The notes under the pieces were generated by a model. That model saw nothing but the letters and a program-made list of their open reading frames with translations. It did not search any database and was not told where the DNA came from. Below, piece by piece: positions 52,058-61,542 of a DNA stretch of 64,000 nt. Position 1 is the first letter of the stretch; each line of letters opens with the position of its first letter. This stretch comes from Flavobacterium sp. HSC-32F16 (lineage in GTDB: Bacteria; Bacteroidota; Bacteroidia; Flavobacteriales; Flavobacteriaceae): assembly GCF_024171645.1 (NCBI RefSeq), contig NZ_JALKAC010000012.1, forward strand, positions 62,001 to 126,000. The letters run 5' to 3'. The position numbers and the translations under genes were made by a program.

Positions 52058-54320
52058 AGATATAGTCAATCGCGGCATAGTTACTTTAACCAACTGTGAG
52101 CACGAACCCATCCATATTCCGGGTAGTATTCAGCCTCACGGTTTTTTAATCGGGCTTAATTCTGATTGGAAAATAGATTTTTGTACAGAAAATATTTCCA
52201 CATATATTGATGTACAGCATACTCAAGTTCTTGGAAAAGACTTTGCCAGTACTTTTGGTTTACGTTCACAGGAACAGATTTTAGAATATATTAATGAAGA
52301 AAAAATTCAGGATGTATTTCCTTTAGAAATTAATTTATTAGGGAAGTTATTTCAAGTCAGCATACATAAGAGTTTTGATATTTATGTTCTCGAAGCCGAA
52401 CCCAAATTTCCGGACAGAGAAAAACTGGCAGATGTTTACACGCAGACGATTCAGTTTGTTACCCAAATGAACAACACTACTTCGCTTAAAGATTTATGTG
52501 CGCTCGTTGCTCAGGGAACGCGTGAAATAACAGGCTATGATCGTGTAATGATTTACAAATTTGATGAACAGTACAACGGTGAAGTAATTGCCGAAAACTG
52601 CCGTGAAGATCTGGAACCTTTTTTAGGACTTCATTATCCACATACCGATATTCCGGCTCAGGCCAGAGAATTATACATAAAAAATCAGCTAAGATTAATC
52701 GTTGATATTGATTATAAACCCGTTCCTATTTTTACAATTGATGATCATAAGGAAAATAAGAATCTGGATTTAAGTCTTTCGATATTAAGAAGTACATCGC
52801 CCATTCACGTAGAATATTTAAAAAATATGGGTGTTGGCGCAACACTTACCATTTCACTTATTCATAAGGGGCGTCTGTGGGGATTAATCGCTTGTCATCA
52901 TTATTCTAAAAAGAATATTTCGCCTGAAATTAGATTAGCCGCCAAACTTCAGGGGCAGTTTATAACCTCTCAAATTGATATTAGACAATCTAATGATGAG
53001 AATGTAAGCGCTCAAAAAGCTTCGCTGGCTCTGGAGAAATTAACAGGTCTGGAATTACCGCTTTCAGATGAATCATTAGAAATCATTGTCAATACCCAGG
53101 AAATATTAAATTTATGTAACGCATCTGGTGTTTCTATTTCAATAAAGGACAAAATTTATAAAAGTGCTTTAACGCCTTCAGATGATTATATTAAAGCCTT
53201 AATAGAACATATCAATAAAGAAATATTTGATAAAACCTTTGTTACCAATAAGCTGAGTGATTATTTTCAGGAAATAGCAGAATGTTCAGATTTTGCCGGT
53301 ATTTTGTATCATTCGCTAGATAGCGGCAGTCATATTATTTGGTACAGACCAGAAACAATTTCAGAAATTAATTGGGGAGGAGATCCTGAAAAAGCGATTG
53401 TAAAAGACAAAAATGGCCTGCATCCGCGAAATTCCTTTAATATCTGGAAACAAATTATTAAAAACCAAAGTAATATTTGGAAACAATACGAAATATACGC
53501 AGCAACCCGATATGCCCATGCGCTTCATAATCATTTAATGATGATAATGCTTAGCGAAGAAGAAGAAAAATATCGTACGCAGAGTGAAATATTAAAAGAA
53601 ACAAATTCAGAACTTGAAAATATCAACTGGATTAGTACACACGATTTACAGGAACCGCTGCGTAAAATTCAAATGATTACTTCAAAAATGCTTACGGAAC
53701 TCGATGTTATTCCTTTAGAATCAGTTCATAATTCATTGGTAAGAGTATCAAAATCAGCGGGCAGAATGAGAATTTTACTCGAAGATATTTTGAAATTTAC
53801 CAGAATTAAGAATACAAGAGATGTCTTGCAAAAAGTCGATTTGAACGATATTCTAAAGACAACAAAATCTGAAATGAAAGAAAGCATTAAGGAAAATAAT
53901 GCTGTTATTGAAAGTGAAAATCTTCCTGAAGTATATGCAGTAAGTTTTTTAATGAGACAGTTGTTTTCTAATATTATTCAGAATTCGTTAAAATATGCAT
54001 CGGAAGAAAGATCATCGGTTATTAAAATAACGGCTTCTCAGGAACCCGAATTAATAGGTCATTTAAATAAAATCTATTGTCATTGGGTTAATTTTTCTGA
54101 TAACGGAATTGGTTTTGAACAACAGTATGCCGAAACAATTTTTAAAGTTTTTTCTAGACTTCATAATCAGGATCAATACACCGGATCTGGAGTAGGTTTG
54201 GCTTTGTGTAAAAAAATCATGCAGACCGTTGGCGGGAATATTGAAGCTGTTGGAAAATTAGGAAAAGGCACCGATATAAAAATTTATTTTCCGTGCGATC
54301 CCGAAGAAACTCTTTTATAA
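52047..54320 (+). CDS. bphP: Bacteriophytochrome histidine kinase
   Basis: A 757-residue cytoplasmic photosensor: PAS (about 15-120, biliverdin-linking Cys17 in TNCEHEPIHIPG), GAF (about 145-310, HYPHTDIPAQARELYIKNQL with the key Asp of the DIP motif), PHY (about 325-500, tongue motif PRNSF at 460-464) and a C-terminal kinase core with phospho-acceptor His532 (WISTHDLQEPLRKIQ) and N/G boxes (NIIQNSLKYASEE, GSGVGLALCKKIMQTVGG). It senses red/far-red light. There is no receiver domain, so it must signal to a separate protein; the hybrid kinase (55477) and response regulator (57546) nearby are candidates. Confidence 0.94.
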   Translation: MKFKDIVNRGIVTLTNCEHEPIHIPGSIQPHGFLIGLNSDWKIDFCTENISTYIDVQHTQVLGKDFASTFGLRSQEQILEYINEEKIQDVFPLEINLLGKLFQVSIHKSFDIYVLEAEPKFPDREKLADVYTQTIQFVTQMNNTTSLKDLCALVAQGTREITGYDRVMIYKFDEQYNGEVIAENCREDLEPFLGLHYPHTDIPAQARELYIKNQLRLIVDIDYKPVPIFTIDDHKENKNLDLSLSILRSTSPIHVEYLKNMGVGATLTISLIHKGRLWGLIACHHYSKKNISPEIRLAAKLQGQFITSQIDIRQSNDENVSAQKASLALEKLTGLELPLSDESLEIIVNTQEILNLCNASGVSISIKDKIYKSALTPSDDYIKALIEHINKEIFDKTFVTNKLSDYFQEIAECSDFAGILYHSLDSGSHIIWYRPETISEINWGGDPEKAIVKDKNGLHPRNSFNIWKQIIKNQSNIWKQYEIYAATRYAHALHNHLMMIMLSEEEEKYRTQSEILKETNSELENINWISTHDLQEPLRKIQMITSKMLTELDVIPLESVHNSLVRVSKSAGRMRILLEDILKFTRIKNTRDVLQKVDLNDILKTTKSEMKESIKENNAVIESENLPEVYAVSFLMRQLFSNIIQNSLKYASEERSSVIKITASQEPELIGHLNKIYCHWVNFSDNGIGFEQQYAETIFKVFSRLHNQDQYTGSGVGLALCKKIMQTVGGNIEAVGKLGKGTDIKIYFPCDPEETLL

Positions 54321-54323
54321 AAG

Positions 54324-55247
54324 CTATATCCATTCACCCGAAGCATCATAATTATTAGGTAAATAAGTAAGGTATTGCACCATTCTTGGTGTTTCGCCTC
54401 TATTTGGCGTAGCACAATGGGGTAAAGTATTATTCCAGATTATAAAATCGCCCGCATTTCCTAATATAGGTTCTGCTTTTAGTGTATCAAGCACTTTATT
54501 TCTTGGATTTTCGTCAGGTTCCAGATTGTTAAGCCAGTCGTTTATTTTAGTGTGAAATCCAGGAACACAATGAAACGCACCATCATTTGGCCCGCAATCC
54601 GTGAGATAAAGCAGTCCCTGAAGTCCAAAAACGATAGGTTGTTTTAAACTCGTATCCCAGTGAAGGCCGCTTCCTAAAAAGATAAATTCCTCATTTTCAG
54701 GTGGGTTAAAACTCACTTTGTCAATGGTTTTGTATATTTCAGTTGAATTGTAAAGCTGTTCGTAAGCTTTTTTTATTCTGGGAGAAAATCGGTTTTTATT
54801 TAAAGTTTCATGATCAGAAAAATTCAGCATCAATCCTTTTTGGTCAGAATGTCTTTTGTACCATGTTTCTTTTAGGTCAGGTTTCATATCTAAATAATCC
54901 CAAATAGCCTGTTGAGTGGCTTCGCAATCCGTTTTTGAAATGGCGTTTTTTACCACAACATAACCGTTTTTATTCCAAAAATCTAGATCTTTTTCAGAAA
55001 GAATATTCCCCGCATCATCTTCAATTATTAATATTTCACTTTTTTGCCTGTTGGTAATCCAGATTTTAAAAGTTTCGAAATCAGGTTTCTCAAAGTATAA
55101 AAACTGCAAAGTATCTTCCATGCTTATACCTAATTGGTATAAAGTTTTAATTTCCAAATCCCAAGTTTTGTTTAAAGTGTCTGAATTAGAAATGTTTAAA
55201 GGATTAACCGCACGTTTCCATATTTTTTCTAGAATATTCCAAGGCAT
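54324..55247 (-). CDS. Phytanoyl-CoA dioxygenase (PhyH) family protein
   Basis: A 307-residue Fe(II)/2-oxoglutarate dioxygenase. A long N-terminal part is followed by the PhyH core: NGYVVVKNAISKTDCEATQ, GLHWDTSLKQP (HxD iron ligands), GPNDGAFHCVPGFH and IIWNNTLPHCATPNRGETPR, where the distal His and the 2OG-binding Arg lie. All metal ligands appear present, so it should be active. The substrate is unknown. It converges with bphP (3 bp between stops) and lies between it and the hybrid kinase, an unusual neighbour for light sensing; the link may be only positional. Confidence 0.87.
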   Translation of the reverse strand: MPWNILEKIWKRAVNPLNISNSDTLNKTWDLEIKTLYQLGISMEDTLQFLYFEKPDFETFKIWITNRQKSEILIIEDDAGNILSEKDLDFWNKNGYVVVKNAISKTDCEATQQAIWDYLDMKPDLKETWYKRHSDQKGLMLNFSDHETLNKNRFSPRIKKAYEQLYNSTEIYKTIDKVSFNPPENEEFIFLGSGLHWDTSLKQPIVFGLQGLLYLTDCGPNDGAFHCVPGFHTKINDWLNNLEPDENPRNKVLDTLKAEPILGNAGDFIIWNNTLPHCATPNRGETPRMVQYLTYLPNNYDASGEWI

Positions 55248-55450
55248 AGTATGAATATTTTTTCAAGTGAAATTAAAAAAACGAAATGACTTGAAGTACA
55301 GTAATTCTACGTGATTTTAGGGAATTGGATAAGCCTTACTGCTGAAAATTCTTTTAAATAAAAATAAAAAACTTAAAAATCTTATTATACTAAGCTTAGT
55401 GTGAAAGTTAAGAGTAAACCTAAAAGAGGCTTTATCTCAATTTATTTCTA

Positions 55451-55458
55451 TAATTTTG
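55451..55458 (+). promoter_or_regulatory. -7 box of the hybrid kinase gene
   Basis: TAATTTTG fits TAnnTTTG 19 bp before ATG 55477. The in-frame TTG at 55456 lies inside the box, which favours the ATG as start. Confidence 0.5.
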
Positions 55459-55476
55459 CCTTTTCCCCATATAGAA

Positions 55477-57465
55477 ATGAACAATTCAGAATTTCCAATA
55501 CCCGCCAACGAACTAGAACGTTTAGCAGCCTTAAAACGTTACAATATACTAGACTCACTTCCAGACCATGCTTTTGATGATGCCACAAAATTAGTTTCGT
55601 ATATCTGCGGCGTACCCATTGCTCATATTTCATTTATAGACGAAAGCAGACAATGGTTTAAATCGGAAGTTGGTATAGGTATATCAGAAGTACCGCGCGA
55701 AATCTCTTTTTGCCAGTATACAATCATGGAGTCTAAAATGGTTGAAATAAACGATACCTTTTTAAATGAAAGATTTAAAGATGATCCTAACGTTACCGGA
55801 GGTTTTAAAGTTAGGTTTTATGCAGGAATTCCGTTAACAACTCCAGATGGTTTTAATATAGGCACTTTATGTGCGATAGATCATGTTACGAAAGAACTAA
55901 ATGAAAATCAACGAAATGCCCTTTCAATTATAGCGAAACACGTTGTCAATCAGCTGGAATTAGGAACAAAAAACATTGAACTTGATAAGCAGAAAAAGAT
56001 TGCTGAAAGAGCGGTATTAGCAAAAGACAGCTTTTTGGCCAACATGAGCCACGAAATCAGAACGCCTTTAAATGCTATTATTGGATTTACAGATCTTTTG
56101 GCACAAACAAAACTAGATACGGTTCAACGCGATTATATAGAAAGTGTGCAAATAGCAGGAGAAAATCTGCTGTTGATTGTAAATGATATTCTGGATCTTT
56201 CTAAAATAGAGTCAGGTAATTTAACTATTGAATTGGAGCCTTTCAATTTAAAAAGTACTCTTAAACATGTTTACAATTTACTTAAAGTAAAGGTGTCTAA
56301 AGATGTAGAATTCAATCTTTTTCTGGATGCTGATATGCCTGAAATCGTAATTGGTGACCAAGGAAGATTAAATCAAATATTGGTTAATCTGGTAGGTAAT
56401 GCACTTAAGTTTACGCAGGAAGGTGACGTGACAGTTTCTGTAAAAATGGTTGAAGAAACAGAGACACACTATGCTCTGAAATTCTCGGTTAAAGATACCG
56501 GAATTGGAATTCCGCCAAAAAAACTTAAAACTATTTTTGATCGTTTTACACAGGCAGAAGACAGTACAACCAGAAAATTTGGCGGTACAGGACTCGGTCT
56601 TAATATTGTAAAACAGTTGATAGAACTTCAAAACGCCGAGATTAATGTAAAAAGCCAGCAGGATAGAGGTTCGGAATTTTTCTTTGTAATTAATTATAGA
56701 AAATCTTTTCAAGCCGAAGAAACAAGTGAAGAATTGACGGTAGAAAGTCTGGGAAAACTTAAAATCTTGCTTTGTGAAGATAATGTTTTAAATCAAAAAC
56801 TGGTAAAAAGCGTAATTCATAACTTTGGTTTTGAACTGGATGTAGCAGAAAACGGAGAAGAAGGAATCGAACTGTTGTCTAAAAATGATTATGATTTAGT
56901 TTTGATGGATCTTCAAATGCCGGTTAAAGATGGATATCAAACTACGGAATATATTAGAAATGAAATGAAATCTTCTATTCCAATTATAGCAATGACTGCT
57001 CACTCACTTATGGGAGAACAGGAACGCTGTTACAATGTTGGAATGGACGGCTATGTTCCTAAACCTTTTAAACAGCCAGCTCTTTTAGAGGTTATAAAAA
57101 CGGTATTAAATCCAGATTTTAGGCTGACAAGAAAAAGAAGGGTGAATTTGTCTTTTATAGATGAAATGTCTAGCGGCGATCAAAACTTCAGGCAGGATAT
57201 GATCAATCTTTTTATTGAAAAAATTCCGAATGAAGAAATACAGCTGGAGCAAGCTTTTAAAAACCAAGATTATGATACAGTAAAAAATCTGGCGCATAAT
57301 ATGAGATCGAGTTTAGACTTATTTATGCTTGAAGATTTAAGCAATTGTCTGGCAGTTATAGAACAGGAAGCCAGGCAAGAACAATTTACTGCCGAAAGTG
57401 CCGATCGAATTGAAATCTTCCATTGCGGTATAATTGAAGTAGTTAAATATTTAACGGAACTATGA
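55477..57465 (+). CDS. Hybrid histidine kinase: GAF, kinase, receiver, Hpt
   Basis: A 662-residue protein from ATG 55477. The N-terminal GAF domain (about 20-165) has the bacterial pattern FDDATKLVSYICGVPIAHIS and FYAGIPLTTPDGFNIGTLCA. The kinase core has His192 (NMSHEIRTPLNAIIGFTDLL) and N/G boxes (LVNLVGNALKFTQEG, DTGIGIPPKK, GGTGLGLNIVKQL). The receiver domain has Asp478 (YDLVLMDLQMPVKDGY) and the C-terminal Hpt has His607 (LAHNMRSSL). All phosphorelay residues are present. No TM, so it is cytoplasmic. A final acceptor is needed, and the single-domain regulator at 57546 is well placed. Confidence 0.93.
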   Translation: MNNSEFPIPANELERLAALKRYNILDSLPDHAFDDATKLVSYICGVPIAHISFIDESRQWFKSEVGIGISEVPREISFCQYTIMESKMVEINDTFLNERFKDDPNVTGGFKVRFYAGIPLTTPDGFNIGTLCAIDHVTKELNENQRNALSIIAKHVVNQLELGTKNIELDKQKKIAERAVLAKDSFLANMSHEIRTPLNAIIGFTDLLAQTKLDTVQRDYIESVQIAGENLLLIVNDILDLSKIESGNLTIELEPFNLKSTLKHVYNLLKVKVSKDVEFNLFLDADMPEIVIGDQGRLNQILVNLVGNALKFTQEGDVTVSVKMVEETETHYALKFSVKDTGIGIPPKKLKTIFDRFTQAEDSTTRKFGGTGLGLNIVKQLIELQNAEINVKSQQDRGSEFFFVINYRKSFQAEETSEELTVESLGKLKILLCEDNVLNQKLVKSVIHNFGFELDVAENGEEGIELLSKNDYDLVLMDLQMPVKDGYQTTEYIRNEMKSSIPIIAMTAHSLMGEQERCYNVGMDGYVPKPFKQPALLEVIKTVLNPDFRLTRKRRVNLSFIDEMSSGDQNFRQDMINLFIEKIPNEEIQLEQAFKNQDYDTVKNLAHNMRSSLDLFMLEDLSNCLAVIEQEARQEQFTAESADRIEIFHCGIIEVVKYLTEL

Positions 57466-57545
57466 TAAAAGAGAAATATACTCTAGCTTTACGTTAATTT
57501 CTGATATTAGAAATAAAATTTGCTCCAAAGACAAATATTTAACCT

Positions 57546-57911
57546 ATGAGAATAGTTTTAGCCGAAGATAATGATATCCTACGCAAGTCATTATCTTTTT
57601 TCTTAGAATCTAAAGGATACACTGTTGACCAGTTTTCTGACGGCAGAGATGCACTTGATGCAATAGAAAAAAGCAGTTACGATTTAATCCTTACAGATAT
57701 AAATATGCCTGGTATAAGCGGAATGGAAATTACGCAGTATGTCAGACAAACTCTTCATTCTGATATTCCAATAATTATACTTACTTCTTCGGGTGTAGAA
57801 CAAACTGAACTGGATTCTTTTGACATTGGTGCAAACGAATTTATAGCGAAACCTATAAGTCCGGCAGTACTTTTGGTGAGAATTAATAAATTACTAAAAA
57901 CACGTGTTTAA
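57546..57911 (+). CDS. Single-domain response regulator
   Basis: A 121-residue receiver domain with phospho-acceptor Asp51 (YDLILTDINMPGISG), the N-terminal acidic pair (VLAEDND), Thr/Ser (IIILTSSG) and Lys (FIAKPISPAV). There is no DNA-binding or enzymatic output, so it works by protein contact. Its stop overlaps the next gene's start (TAATG), so it is part of the exopolysaccharide operon and could control synthase activity post-translationally. Upstream kinases are the hybrid kinase 80 bp before and bacteriophytochrome. Confidence 0.92.
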   Translation: MRIVLAEDNDILRKSLSFFLESKGYTVDQFSDGRDALDAIEKSSYDLILTDINMPGISGMEITQYVRQTLHSDIPIIILTSSGVEQTELDSFDIGANEFIAKPISPAVLLVRINKLLKTRV

Positions 57912-59125
57912 TGAAGTTTACATATTATTCTATTTTTCTGGTGCTTATTTCTTTTGCAGCAACCGCACAGGAAATTAATATAGACGAAACTCTGTCAACT
58001 GCAAAGCGCGAGGCAGAAAAGGAAAGTTATGATAAAGCATTATCGTTAATTGATCCTTTACTCAAAAAGTATCCTGAAAATGAAGATATAAAAACATTTG
58101 CAGGACGTATTTACAGCTGGAAAAAAGAATACAAAACAGCAATAGAAGTATTGTCTCCAATGACAGACAGGGTTAATCCCGCACCAGATGCGCTGCTGGC
58201 GATTACAAATGTGTATTATTGGACAGAACAGTTTGAGAAATGTATATCGTATTGCGATCGATATCTGGCAATAGATCCCAATAATATTGAGGTTTTAAAA
58301 ATTAAAGTTACTTGTCTTGAAAAATTAGGAAGAGACAAAGAAGCTTTAGAAATCATTGATAAAACTGCGGTAACAGAAAACAGTACACAGGCATTTAAAG
58401 GAATACGAACACTTATTGGACATAAAACGAAAAATGCAGTATCGGTTTCTTATTTAAATGTTTCAACATCAAACCCGGGACAATCTCCATTGCATTATGG
58501 TTATGTAGAATATTCGCATAAATTCAGCAAATCGGCACTTGTGGGAAGAGCAAATGCTGGAAGTGTAAATAACGATACTCAAATGCTGTTTGAAGCAGAT
58601 TATTATCAAACCTTTTCAAAAAAAGATTATTTATATGTAAATGCTGGAGTTTCAACCGGCGAAACGATATTTCCTGCAGCAAAAGCGGGAGTTGAATATT
58701 ATTTTAGACCGCAAAAAAGATTCGATTATGCTTTGGGAGCCCGATTTATGCATTTTGAAACAGAAGATGTAACATTGCTTACAGGTCAGATTTCGTATAA
58801 AGCAGGAAGTAATTCAATCGCTTACAGACCTTACTACGATACAGGAAATGCTTTATTTTCTCATGTTTTAAGTTTTCAAAATACCAACGAAGAAAAAGAA
58901 CGTATAGTGCGATTTGAACTGCAGTATGGAAACGTTCCGTATTTATATCTTTATAACAACTACACACAACCCCTAAAAGCATATAGAGTAGGGTTGCAAT
59001 ACCAACAGCGTATTGGCGATTCATTTTTTGTACGACCAATATTTCTTTATGAATATGAAGAATATGTGCCGGGAGAATATAGAAACAGGTTTAATGCACA
59101 AATAATTATTACTAAACGTTTTTAA
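57911..59125 (+). CDS. YaiO-family outer-membrane beta-barrel protein with TPR domain
   Basis: A 404-residue exported protein (signal YYSIFLVLISFAATAQEI). The N-terminal half consists of TPR-like helices (LSLIDPLLKKYPENEDIKTF, CISYCDRYLAIDPNNIEVLK, VTCLEKLGRDKEALEIIDKT) and the C-terminal about 220 residues of a beta barrel (GYVEYSHKFSKSALVGRANA; NAQIIITKRF at the end). This TPR-plus-barrel arrangement is used to export polysaccharide (PgaA-like logic), and the neighbours are a HEAT-like protein, GT2 and deacetylase. It is likely the outer-membrane exit of the system. Confidence 0.85.
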   Translation: MKFTYYSIFLVLISFAATAQEINIDETLSTAKREAEKESYDKALSLIDPLLKKYPENEDIKTFAGRIYSWKKEYKTAIEVLSPMTDRVNPAPDALLAITNVYYWTEQFEKCISYCDRYLAIDPNNIEVLKIKVTCLEKLGRDKEALEIIDKTAVTENSTQAFKGIRTLIGHKTKNAVSVSYLNVSTSNPGQSPLHYGYVEYSHKFSKSALVGRANAGSVNNDTQMLFEADYYQTFSKKDYLYVNAGVSTGETIFPAAKAGVEYYFRPQKRFDYALGARFMHFETEDVTLLTGQISYKAGSNSIAYRPYYDTGNALFSHVLSFQNTNEEKERIVRFELQYGNVPYLYLYNNYTQPLKAYRVGLQYQQRIGDSFFVRPIFLYEYEEYVPGEYRNRFNAQIIITKRF

Positions 59126-59126
59126 G

Positions 59127-59948
59127 ATGACAGATCTCTGGGAAATTTATAAAAGCGGTGTATGGGTCGAGCCTTTCTTAACGTTTTCAATCGGATTGTT
59201 TATTGTGGCATCATTATTTTTGTATTTGTTAATTATTAAAAGCCGAAACAGGAATATTAATAAAGAAAAGTACAAGGAAAAGTATGACGCCTTTATCGAT
59301 AAACTAATGTTTGGGGTCGTTTTTGAAGAGGTTTCTTTTGAAACTGTTTCAAAAAATAATGACTATAGAGCAATGTCTGAAAATAGTTTCTTTAGAGAAG
59401 TTATAACGCAATCTATCATCAATCTTCATAAAAATTATGAAGGTGTTTATGCAAAAAAATTAGAGGAGTTTTACAAAGATTCCGGATTGATAAAAGATTC
59501 CATGAAAAAGCTGAAAAGCCTAAAATGGGATGTAAAATGCAAAGGAATTACTGAACTGGCCGAAATGAATGTTTATGAAGCTTTTGAAACCATAATTACA
59601 TTCTCTAAAGCCCGCAAAAAAACGTTGCAGATTACCGCAATCAATGCCTGCATTAAACTAGCAGGAACAAGAGGAATTGTTCATCTTACAGAACATTCGA
59701 ACCCAATTGATGAATGGACTCAGCTAAACATTATTCATGCTTTTAAAAAACACGATATAGGAGATACAAAAGGAATTGAACTTTTACTGGAATCTCAAAA
59801 CACAACTGTTGTGGCACTTGGCTTAAAGCTTATTAAGGAATTAAAATTGACACAAAAAGTTCAGTATGTAGAACAATTGGCAGAAAGAGCTCCAAATACT
59901 TTAATAAAATACGAAGCCCAAAATGTGCTGCGTACATTAACAGTTTAA
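59127..59948 (+). CDS. Membrane-anchored HEAT-repeat-like protein
   Basis: A 273-residue protein with one N-terminal TM helix (LTFSIGLFIVASLFLYLLII) and a helical domain of HEAT-like repeats (LKWDVKCKGITELAEMNVYE; ITAINACIKLAGTRGIVHLT; NIIHAFKKHDIGDTKGIELL). It probably forms an alpha solenoid on the cytoplasmic side. It starts 1 bp after the YaiO-like gene and is followed by the GT2 gene. A role as scaffold linking the response regulator or regulators to the synthase is a hypothesis; no enzyme motif is seen. Confidence 0.8.
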   Translation: MTDLWEIYKSGVWVEPFLTFSIGLFIVASLFLYLLIIKSRNRNINKEKYKEKYDAFIDKLMFGVVFEEVSFETVSKNNDYRAMSENSFFREVITQSIINLHKNYEGVYAKKLEEFYKDSGLIKDSMKKLKSLKWDVKCKGITELAEMNVYEAFETIITFSKARKKTLQITAINACIKLAGTRGIVHLTEHSNPIDEWTQLNIIHAFKKHDIGDTKGIELLLESQNTTVVALGLKLIKELKLTQKVQYVEQLAERAPNTLIKYEAQNVLRTLTV

Positions 59949-59961
59949 TAACAGCTTAAAA

Positions 59962-61395
59962 ATGAGTTTCTTTAACAACGAAATAACCGTTTTTACCCAT
60001 ATCTATTTAATCCTGATATTGGCATATGCGATATTGATTATGTCGTCATATTTAATATTAGCCTATCTTTCTGCAAAAGAATTAAGAGGATACCTTAAAA
60101 AAAATAGTTTTGTTGATTACGATGTACTGCTTACAAGCGAATTTGCACCCAAACTTTCACTTATTGCACCTGCATACAATGAAGGTTTTACTATTGAAGA
60201 AAATGTAAAATCTTTACTTTCTTTAAATTACAATCACTATCAGGTAATTGTGGTTAATGACGGAAGTAAGGATAATTCGATGGAAGTTTTGGTTAGAACG
60301 TACGATCTCGTTCTTACAGAACTTGAAATTCATCCTAAAATTGAAACAAAAAAAATCAGAGGTCTTTATACTTCAAGAAATACTGCTTTCAAAAAACTAA
60401 TTGTAGTCGACAAAGAAAATGGAGGTAAAGCCGATGCCTTAAATGCAGGTCTTAATATTGCACAAAATCCGTATGTAGTTTGTATAGATGTTGATTGTAT
60501 ACTCGACAAAGATTCACTTCTTAAATTAGCAAAACCTTTTCTTGAATCGAGTGGAAAACGTGTTATTGCAACTGGAGGTGTTGTGAGAATCGCAAACCAG
60601 TGTATTATTAAAAACGGACGCTTGGTTGAAGTGAATGTTCCGGATGTTATACTGCCTAGAATACAGGTTTTAGAATACTTAAGAGCTTTTCTTTTAGGAA
60701 GAATGGCTTGGGGAAGACTTGACGGGTTATTGCTTATAAGCGGTGCTTTTGGTGCATTTGATAAAGAAATAGCTTTACTGGCCGGTGGTTACAGTACCAA
60801 AACAGTAGGTGAGGACATGGAACTTGTGGTAAGAATGCGACGTTATATGCTCGAAAACAAACTGCCGTATGCGGTGCGATACATCCCGGATCCGCTTTGC
60901 TGGACCGAGGCGCCGGAAGATTTTAATATTTTCAAAAAACAACGCAGCCGATGGATGAGAGGAACAATTGAAACATTATCGCTGCATAAAAAAATGTTCT
61001 TAAATCCTAAATACAAATTGTTAGGAATGCTGAGTATTCCGTATTGGACTTTATTTGAATTTTTGGCTCCTGCAATTGAGTTTATAGGTCTTGTAATTAC
61101 CATTGTGTTTTTAATATTTGGATTACTCAACTGGCATTTTTTTCTTTTATTATTGCTTTTTGTCTACACATTTGCTGTTTTCTTTTCGGTTATTGCTTTA
61201 TTCAGCGAAGAGAGAACGTATCATAAATATCCCAAACAAGCCGATTTCTTCAAGCTTTTGTTAGCTGCTTTTATTGAACCATTCTATTTTCATCCATTAA
61301 CGGTTTATGCGGCTTTAATAGGTTATAAAGAAAAAATTATGGGAACTAAAGGCTGGGGCGAAATGACCAGAAAAGGCTTTACAAAAAAGGAATAA
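59962..61395 (+). CDS. Processive glycosyltransferase family 2 (PgaC/HasA-like polysaccharide synthase)
   Basis: A 477-residue membrane protein with N-terminal TM (LILILAYAILIMSSYLILAY), a cytosolic GT-A domain and C-terminal TM helices (AIEFIGLVITIVFLIFGLLN; FFLLLLLFVYTFAVFFSVIA). Motifs of processive GT2 enzymes are complete: LIAPAYNEGFTIEENVKSLL, VNDGSKDNS, DVDC (DxD), GEDMELVVRM and QRSRW (Q/RxxRW). It should polymerise and probably move an N-acetylhexosamine or similar polymer through the inner membrane. A partner deacetylase follows, which favours a PNAG-like product. Confidence 0.92.
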   Translation: MSFFNNEITVFTHIYLILILAYAILIMSSYLILAYLSAKELRGYLKKNSFVDYDVLLTSEFAPKLSLIAPAYNEGFTIEENVKSLLSLNYNHYQVIVVNDGSKDNSMEVLVRTYDLVLTELEIHPKIETKKIRGLYTSRNTAFKKLIVVDKENGGKADALNAGLNIAQNPYVVCIDVDCILDKDSLLKLAKPFLESSGKRVIATGGVVRIANQCIIKNGRLVEVNVPDVILPRIQVLEYLRAFLLGRMAWGRLDGLLLISGAFGAFDKEIALLAGGYSTKTVGEDMELVVRMRRYMLENKLPYAVRYIPDPLCWTEAPEDFNIFKKQRSRWMRGTIETLSLHKKMFLNPKYKLLGMLSIPYWTLFEFLAPAIEFIGLVITIVFLIFGLLNWHFFLLLLLFVYTFAVFFSVIALFSEERTYHKYPKQADFFKLLLAAFIEPFYFHPLTVYAALIGYKEKIMGTKGWGEMTRKGFTKKE

Positions 61396-61480
61396 TGTAT
61401 TTCATAAAGCATTCTGATTTAAAAAAAATGGTATTTTTCACTACGCTTTAATTGTAAGTAAAATATTCTAAATAGTTTTC

Positions 61481-61488
61481 TATATTTG
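61481..61488 (+). promoter_or_regulatory. -7 box before the deacetylase gene
   Basis: TATATTTG matches TAnnTTTG 54 bp before ATG 61543. A TTG at 61452-61454 is 26 nt upstream, slightly beyond usual spacing. Suggests an internal promoter within the EPS gene row. Confidence 0.4.
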
Positions 61489-61542
61489 AAACGTTATTTC
61501 TATAGAAATTTATTTGAAGTTTCACTTAATTCAATCTTATTT

